Source: Pyrrhosoma nymphula
Lineage: Eukaryota; Arthropoda; Insecta; Odonata; Coenagrionidae
Reading direction: 5' to 3'
Length of the DNA: 64,000 bases
NCBI GenBank assembly: GCA_963573305.1
Contig: OY754335.1
Coordinates: forward strand, 12,129,501-12,193,500
Shown: piece by piece, positions 38,401 through 47,400 of the stretch
How the letters are laid out: every line of letters begins with the position of its first letter
Position numbering within the stretch: the stretch's first letter is position 1
Notes under the pieces: generated by a model
Seen by the model: only the letters and a program-made list of their open reading frames with translations
Told to the model about the DNA's origin: nothing
The model's database searches: none
Made by a program: the position numbers and the translations under genes

Positions 38401-41400
38401 CGCGACCCCTATAGCGGATGAACTAGCAAAGGAGGGCTCGAATAGCAACCCAATTGGACCAGAGCCTTTCATTCCAGTCGCACCCTCTTCAGGGATTTTA
38501 AAGATCAAAGAGTGGAGCGTAGCTCAACACTCTAAGATCTGGCAGAATGTACAGGGGCTTAGGCAAGCCAAGCTCCTGATAGAAGGACCCAGACCGGGGA
38601 TGGCAAGAAAGCTTCTATCACTGAACAGGATATCAACTTCGCACGATAGTGGGACTGCTTACTGGACACTATCAGGTTATGAGGCACCTCCATCTCCTGA
38701 GAATCACAAGACTCGGCGAAATGTAGATGGTGCGAGGAAGAGGACGAAACAACATCGCACGTACTCTGCAAGTGTCCTGCTTTGATGAGGACTAGAGTTA
38801 GGCATCTGGCCTCACCGTCTTTGGAACTAGATGAAGTCAGGGGTATCCCCATAGAGGACATGTTATCCTTTAGCAGGGCGACTGGACTCTATGGGTGAAT
38901 TCAAACATGGTGGTTGGCACAATGGACCATTAGGTCTAAGTGCCTTAGCTCCTCCCTGGAGGAACTCCACCTTACTTTTATTCTATTCTATTCTGCGTGA
39001 CCCCTAAACGTTGTCCGATCGAGTCCAAATTTTTTTCCCTTTCTTTTTTACTGGATTGGAACCAAGAACCGATTAAGCCGGTCAACATTTCGAACATTGA
39101 CAATTTTGTAATCACCCTAATGTGATATGATGGTTAGGTTGAAGCAGATCAATGGTAATATACGGTCCCAACTACCCAAATGTCGTGAGTTTGAAACATG
39201 CTTTGGACATGGATGCCACTTTGGCTTAGCATTAAAGATCTTAGGAAATAACTTTGTGAGTTTGAGCTACTTAATAGCTGAAAAGTACTTCTACCTGGAA
39301 ATCCGTCAGCCAAAATTGAAAAAATAGTATGAAGTACTATGAATGTGGTATTTTAGGGAACTGTATCCTCCAAATCCCTCATTTGTTTATCCTGATAAAT
39401 TGAATTAGCCATCCAAGTAACAGATGAGCAGAAAAAGATCTCCTAAGGTGTTTTTTTTCTTTATTTCAGGCTTGGAATGCATCTGATGGGGGTGATGAAA
39501 GCTGACCCCATGACTTTTCATTTAATTGGACACAGCCTCGGTGCTCACATAGTTTCGTACATGGCTACTTGCCTAGGTGGTGTGGCAAGGATTACAGGTG
39601 CGTTGGTAGATACATTTGTTCCATCCAGAAGTGCTTCTATGCCTACCATTTTGAATACTATTGGATTTATTCATATACTAGCAGAAATCCCCGTTGATTC
39701 TCAACGGGAGACATAAAGTAAGGAATAATACAGTATAAGTTATGTATTCATTCGTACAGAAGGAATCTGACTGCTCGTTTCTCATCTTAGTTTTTTACTA
39801 AAAAGGTAAGTGAAAATTGCCCGTTTTGTAGCTTAATGGTGCATCGTATTAAGCTATTTTACTGATATTGTTTATTTTATGAACAGTAAAACTAATAAAA
39901 TATTTCAGTTTCTGAGGGGGGTGTGGGGAAGATCGTCATAATCTTCTAGCATAACATTTTCCCTTAAGGTAGAACCTGCGCTTCGAAGTACTGCTTTCAT
40001 TACATAGATAAACTCGACAGCAACAAGATAAAATTGCTCAAAATGTTAATAATAAAAATAATAGAAAATAATTTTAAATCAATCAGCATGGCTGTACAGT
40101 GCATGAGTTTTCTTCAAAATGAAGTAATTCTGTGATATGAAGAATGGCTTTTATATTGACGCCATGTCTTAGAAGAATTTAAAAATTTTCACTATTATTT
40201 TATATTACCAATGGAGACGATATTCGAATTTTTATTTTAAATGAGTTTCATGTCCTGCTTGCAAAATTTTAAGATAAGTGCTCATATCACTTCATCGACT
40301 CCGAGGATAAATAGAAAGCAGCGATTGGAAACCCAACCATCCCTTTTTTGAGCTCTAGGACTGTATTAAGGACTTATGTCTCTAGCAGTGTGAAAAATTC
40401 CACGTGGTAAGCGATGTATGTATGTACTACGTATACCTATGGGCTCTAATTTTATGAATCATTGTGACGTGCTAAATGCAGATACTATGTAAAAGCCTTC
40501 AAGCGCGCATGTAGAGGTAGTAGTAAAAAAAACATACCAAGTGAAATCTCACTGAAATTTGCTAATATTGATCATTTAAGGTGGTTCCACCGTAAAATGA
40601 CTTAAATGTCATTTTACTAATATTCTGTCTACTTGTAGAAAAATTTGTCCTCTATCTGATATGAACAACAAAATAATACCTTTCCGCGCTATTTTATTCT
40701 GTAATTGAACTTTAAATTATATGGTGTTCAATGAGAGTATGAGAGAAACACGGGGGAAAATAGTATTTTTCCACAAAATATAAATGCCATTTTTGCGGAA
40801 AACTATTTGTAAGAAGTAAATAATCCAGAGAAATTGAAGAAAAATGTAATATAGGCATCTTACCACCTTATTTTTTGAGTTATTAGGGAATTACTTGAAG
40901 TATTTGAAGTCAAAATGCGGTAATTCGTAGGAAATGGCGCTGCAGTCGGCTCCCATGGCTGGAAAAAAGTGCTAATTTAAAATGCATTCGTGGAATAATC
41001 TGCAAATTTTGTTCCTTATTTTTTGGTTTCCATAGGTAACGCATTTCATCAGTGAAAGCAGGATTTTTTGGACAAAGTATAAAAAATGTGGAATTTAGTA
41101 TTTGTTTTGACTCACACAGTCGCGGCGGAACCACCTTAACTTCATGTAGACCATAAATGGCCCGGTCGAAATTTTTCTTATTGCCATTGCTCAGGCTGCA
41201 AAGGGAATAGGTACTCTTAGGTACCATTTCATTGAGTCCAGTGAGCTTTCAGGTAGTCAAAGAAGAATGGGGTTTCCCGTTAGCGTATTTTTTGGGTCCA
41301 TATTCCGAAATTGTGGATCTAACTGAATTGTTACTTCAGACTGTAACCACTCAATGTTTCCCTTTGAATTTCCCTCTTTTCATTTCCGAGCTAGTGTGGA

Positions 41401-44400
41401 TTGAAAACCAAATGCCTCTAGATTGGTTACACATTATATTTTAAGGGCTACATATTCAACTAATGTTTGCTGCGATGTCTTATTTCTTTTAATTTGTCAA
41501 TAATTAAGGCCTGGATCCAGCCAGTCCATGCTTCAGTTCGGAGGACCCTGAAAGCAAATTGGATCCTTCGGATGCCTTGTTTGTGGATGTGATTCACACC
41601 AATGGTCGTTTATTCAAAAAGCTGGGATTAGGACAGCCAGACCCCGTTGGTAATAATTATTGAACGAATCCTTTGATGTTCTCTCGCCTATAGTGAAGAC
41701 GGTTTTTCTAATTGCTATAGTAAAACCGTTGTTTAGCCATTGATACATTCATTTTTGTTTCCAGGACATGTGGACTTCTATCCTAATGGTGGAATGATTC
41801 AACCAGGCTGCAAGGATAAAAAGTCAATACTGAATATTCTGAAGCTTGACAGTGAGTACATACTGATCACTTCATGTAAATGATGTTCTTACACATTTAT
41901 GTAACATTATGAAATAAATTATCTACAGTGTCCAACCATATCAGCTTGTATGCTATGCACAAACTGAAATATCATGTCAAAACGCACAATTCAGAATATG
42001 TTGTTGAAAGTGACAAATTTTTAACACATTCTCGCATTATTTTTTTGCTCATGCAATGTTTTATCTTCTTCAAAATTTTCGATTTTCAGAGCTACACCGA
42101 TCAATTTGTAGTCATGGACGATCACACCAATTCTTCATAGAAGGGATCAGACACAACTGCACATTCTGGGGTCATCGCTGGAAGAAGAATGAAAAAGGGT
42201 TCGTAAATCATATCCAGAGATGTGTATTTTATTTTGCATTAGTATTTCCTTTAATAATAAGCCGTTTAACATGTTATCATTGGATTAGTTAGGTAGTTGT
42301 AGTACATGTGTCCAAGTCTTTAGACGCATGCATATATTTTTTGTTTAATTATTTGTAAATTTGTCGTCCTTTCCTCTAGACCTTGAATATTTTCGTATAA
42401 TGTGTGTTTTAGAGTGGCAAACGTCGACTACTCATCTTGCACTCTGGAAGACTGCACAGAGATGGGGATGCTCTCCGAAGACTTCCCTGCCAGGGGCATA
42501 TTTTATGTTACTACCCGTGAAAGGGTACCATTCTGCAGTGAGTATAATTTTATCGGTAATCCTCCCAATTTGTTGTGGTGGTCACAAGCTAATGCATAGT
42601 GATAAGCTTTTTCTTAATCTCTCGTGCAGGTTTGGGCTGTCGCCCATCTTTCCCAACTCAGAACAAGGTCTCTTTTCAATAGATTATGCTGGCTAGTTCT
42701 GGTTAACCTGGGTTAACTCTTCTACGTATGCATATATGCATAAACCACCCCTTTTCTGCACACGATATCTGTATGGCATCTTGAAGGATTTATAAAGCAA
42801 ATACATTCGCACATTTCTATTCTTCAGTTTGTTGTCTGATATCAGATATGGACATCGGTTTGTTTGCATAGTTTTGATGCAATAAAAACTTTTTTTGAGC
42901 ACAGCTTAAAGGTTATGATAGGATTATTTCATCTAAAATTTTGTCATAATTTATTGCTTGTGTACAGATTTGAGGTGTAACTTCCACTCTAGCCAGTGTC
43001 TCTGTACATCGCAGTAGACCCTTGCTCATCCAGATGCAGAGAATCTTGAATCCCGCATAATAACGCGTGCATTGATTTTTCTTTCAAGGTAGTCGCTAGA
43101 CGGCATAAGTACCGCATCATCCCAAATCCTTCTTTGAACTAACTACTTAGGTTGATATGGTTTACTTGTGATTGAAATTGAATGCCTAAAAATTGATTTT
43201 TATTTGTATTATTTCTTCTCACGATAAAAATTGGCAAACAACGGCGAGGGACGCGAAAGCGGTATGCCGGGGGGGCGACTAGCGCGGATTCTAGGGAGTT
43301 GTAATTTCAATCGCGCCCTCCAGAGAGGATAAGATCGCATGGCTGGACGATAGAGTATAAATGTAGGCTACGGAGTTAACTTCTTATTTCCAATCAGTAA
43401 AATTGCGTGACACAAAACTGTCAGCTGAGGCAAAATATTGTTGTTTTTTCAACTTCTTTATTTTAATCTACATCTATCTACATCTACAAAATACCCTGCA
43501 AGCCACCTCAGGGGTGTGTGGCAGGGGGTGAGTAATCACCTACATGCATTACACTATACCCTAGAGTTAGTGTAACTACGACTAATTATGCATTAGCATA
43601 AATCGCTAATGCTTGTCACGAGGCGAAGCCTCACAAGCATGCTCTACTACACTACAGATGCCATCACAATGGAGAGGGACCGTCTATATACATGCATTCT
43701 ACAACTACACAGATGGACAGAGACTCAAGACCCATGTAGAAAACATGCAAGGCGTGCTGTTAGTATGTACTAGGTAACAGATAAGGATCAAGTATTAGGA
43801 GTACTACTACTAACAATAAGAGCTACTCTGCCTAACGACAAACCTAGCTTAAAGTCTCTATGGCAGCTGTTATGGTCCCTTATCGTTCGTGGGAAAAATC
43901 ACATTTTAAATCTATCCGTTCTGCAGTCTAGTTCCCTAATTTTTTTCTCATGATGTTTTTAATATCACGTAGCATACTTTTTAACGTTACTCTTAAGTTC
44001 TGCATCCCGTTAACGTTAGGGGGCTGTTCATCGGCATTGAAATATTTTCAATACTTAACATTTTTTAATGCATAGCAGATGTCATTTAAGGACACTATAT
44101 CCACAAGGTCTGAGTCTGTTTGGAGCAGAGTCTGAAATTGAGTCAATCTGCCTCCTCGCGCTTGGCTGAGCGATTTAATTTTTTTGGCTTATTAAGATCT
44201 GGTACACCCCCATTCAGTTTCGTTCCACTCGACTTCACACCCCGTCCACAGCTTGCTAAATTTGAGAAAAGCTAAAAAAAACATGAAAAATTATATTATA
44301 GTGCGGAAGGTGAAACTCGGAATGGTCACTTCAAATTAATTGCAGTACGTGACATTACGTGTCAATTTACATAGCTATTACACGTTAACAAAGAACATTG

Positions 44401-47400
44401 ACTCAAAGTTGAACCAATTTTCCCGGAAATCGCCCGCCTATAATTTTTTCTGAATTCTCTAATGGAATGAAAATCTATTTATTTGAATGAAACAATTTAT
44501 TGATCATATTAACGCAATTTATGCTTGTTTTGAGTGATGTTTTCGTTAACTTAGTTACAAAATGGTGGGCGCTTTTCATGAAAACGTTTTTTTTACTATT
44601 TTTATCTAAATAAGTAATTTTTTACTGGGCAATACGTGAATGGGATGATTTTACACATTGAATCCAAAGAGGAAAATTGAGAACGATTTCGACGGCGTAT
44701 GGTGGGCCCAAATGGAAAAAAGCTGGCCAAAATTAATACCGCTGTTATTTCTGCACTAGATATGAAGGTTGTTGTAATTGGCTTTCGATCCTCAGAATCG
44801 AAATTTGAAGTTGTCTTTGCTTTCTATTTGATATTATTGCTTTTACAGGACCTTTAATATAAAAAATTAAATGTAAAAAATTGAAATCAAATTTTTATGG
44901 TTTTTTCTAAAAAATTTAGATCCACAGAGTCCGAATTCAAAGTTATTTTTACTTTATGTCCGAATTTTATTACTTTTTCGAGAGAAATTGTTTAAACTAT
45001 TTTTTTTAAACACACTGATGGCCGTTGCAATCGGTTTTATTCGGTCGTTTCGGCCACGTCCCCGAGATGCACCGAGATGGGAAATTGGAGCTCCTTGATG
45101 TCCACTTGCCGAAGATCTCGACAAGGCGGTTCTTCGACAAGGCGGCTGACTCGGAACATTCGGCGATCAGCAATCCAAACTCGGCCATGGGATCGTTACA
45201 AACGCCAAATAACCATCCTAGACATAGCAGAGTCCCTCCCGAAGATTCTGCGGCTACTCCCGTAACAGCCACCCGCAGCAAATCATCGGGACACCCACCA
45301 GCAGGCACGAGATGAGCGAATACAACACGCCTTAGGAGGAGGAGGCATTCTGGGAAGGCGACATGATCCAGCCCACGAAGAAAAGGACTGAGATAAAGGG
45401 ACGAAGTGTGTGCTATGAGAGGCTTTCTGGTCTGCTTTCCAGATGCATCCAGTTGTTGAAAGGGTGGCCTGTCTATTTAAGGAACATTTCAGTACAGGAA
45501 TCTTTAAACCTATTCACACAGCAAACATGTTCCACCAACAAGTCCATTTGCTGCCGTTGCAGCTCTCAGAATATGTTGCTTCGGATACGCTGCCAGTATT
45601 TGGGATCCTTATGAAGTAGGCTTGAAAACTGAGTTAGAACGCGTGCAGCGAAGATCGGCAAGATACGTTAAAGGCCGTTATGATAATCTCGTAAGTGTTA
45701 CTGACCTTTTGCAGTAACTGGGATGGGAAAAGCTTTCAGACCGTCGATTAAAATTTAGACTCAATCTGTTATGTAAGTTCCAAACCGGTCTATTCTATGA
45801 CGACGTTGATAATATTTTACGAAATCCGACATACTACGGTAGATAAGATAATGAGAATAAAATTAGGGTTCTAGACTGCAGAACGGACAGATTTAAAATG
45901 TCATTTTTCCCACGAACGATAAGGGACCATAACAGCTGCCGTAGAGACTTTTAACTAAATTTTTCGATAGGTAGCGTAGCTCCTATTAGCAGTAGTAGTA
46001 CTCCTAATACTTGAATCTTTATCTGTTTACTAGAACTAACAGCACGCCGTGCATGTTTTCAGCATAATTATTGAATCTCTGTCCGTTTATGTGGTTGCAA
46101 AATACATAAATTATAACGGTCCCTCTAATATTGGTAGCATATCTATAGTGTATTGCATTCTTGTGAGGCTTCACCTCGTGACAAGTATTAGAGATTTATG
46201 TTAATGCATAATTAGTCGTAGTTACTCTAACTTTAGGGTAATATGTAATGCATGTTGGAGATTACTCACCCCCTGCCACACACCCTAGAGGTCACTTGCA
46301 GGGTATTTTGTAGATGTTATTGATGAACGTCGAGCCTCACTGAGAGTACTTGAATCGTAATTGATATGCGCTAGACTAACTGGATACTCTCTAGCACACG
46401 AGACGAGAGTATAATTTATCAGACAAAAGTGTCCGATATGGAAAACGGAGCAACACGTACAATATCACGGGAACCTAGCCACAAAAATGGGATTCCCTTG
46501 TGTAACAACATACGCGCCGGCCCCTCCGCCGCCCGCGACAGCGCACTGCACCGCTCTACGATCTTGAGGTCATATATGTGCTAACGAAAGCAAGATTTTT
46601 CTTTTGCTGTATACTCTATAATCTTTTAATCAATGCCGAGATATCCGGGGAGCAAAGCGGCGCTAAAAAAACGATAATGCTCTTTGTATTTCAAAATACA
46701 ATTAAAAATAGCTCAAGATTCATGGTTTTTATTTCGGTTTAATAAACTTGAAGGAAGCCAAATCATTGGGTTATGATGCTTAAAGGTACAAACTTACGTA
46801 TGATAATTTTTTTAACCACGTAAGTATTCCAAAAGTTTTTTTCCACGAAGGTAAATTTATCTCAAATCGAAGGCGTGTTTTTCCTCAAATGGCCCCATGT
46901 TTATGTGTTGCGCAGATGACTTTGAGCAGTACAATGGCCATCCTAATATCGTATATTGTGGGCCATATACTGTAGAATATGAATACAAATCTCCAAACGT
47001 CTTCGAAGAAAGTGGAAGATATTAATTTGGCCAGCTTTTTTCGATTTGGGACGTGGGATTGCGGCATTCATTGAACTGATGCTGGATCGTGCGCCGGAGA
47101 CCGGGTCTGCCGGCCGCGGCACCTGGTCGCAAATGAGACATGGCTTCTGTGTTGATACGCTTCTGAATATGGCCCCCTTTAATGACATTAAAGGGGGCCA
47201 TCTTTTGACACATAGTAATCGACTGAGCGGCATTTCGAAATCATTGTATAATAATTTCGAAATTTTATGGAAATTGTCAACGTTTTCCCAATAAATTTGG
47301 TTTTATGCTTACAGTTGAAGGGATAAAATCAAAAAGTATTTACGAAAACTGCGAACATGTTACCATTGTTTTGTTACAAGATATTTTAAAATGCAATATT

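Larger units (their letters stand above)
35534..39120 (+). mobile_element. TIR transposon of unassigned family with orphan ORF remains
   Basis: The ends tagggtgattacaaaattg and its complement continue as inverted copies for about 370-400 bp (35534-35910 against 38125-39120, the right arm split by a LINE). The 8-bp duplication TGTGATAT flanks it at 35526-35533 and 39121-39128. Without the LINE and its duplicated target the element is about 3.0 kb. Between the arms, on the + strand, lie decayed pieces of one protein (36110-38080). TIR length and 8-bp duplication would fit hAT, P or similar DDE groups, but no hAT or P motif is visible. Confidence 0.85.
35490..39469 (+). other. lipase intron 4, 4.0 kb, mostly one transposon
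   Basis: GT-AG intron. The element at 35534-39120 begins only 44 bases after the exon 4 donor and fills nine tenths of the intron. Confidence 0.85.

Noticed and set aside
45006..45315. Open frames of about 100 residues on both strands in a GC-rich stretch of lipase intron 9
   Set aside because: Neither resembles a known protein; mirror-image openness comes from base composition. It may be part of a transposon but cannot be named.
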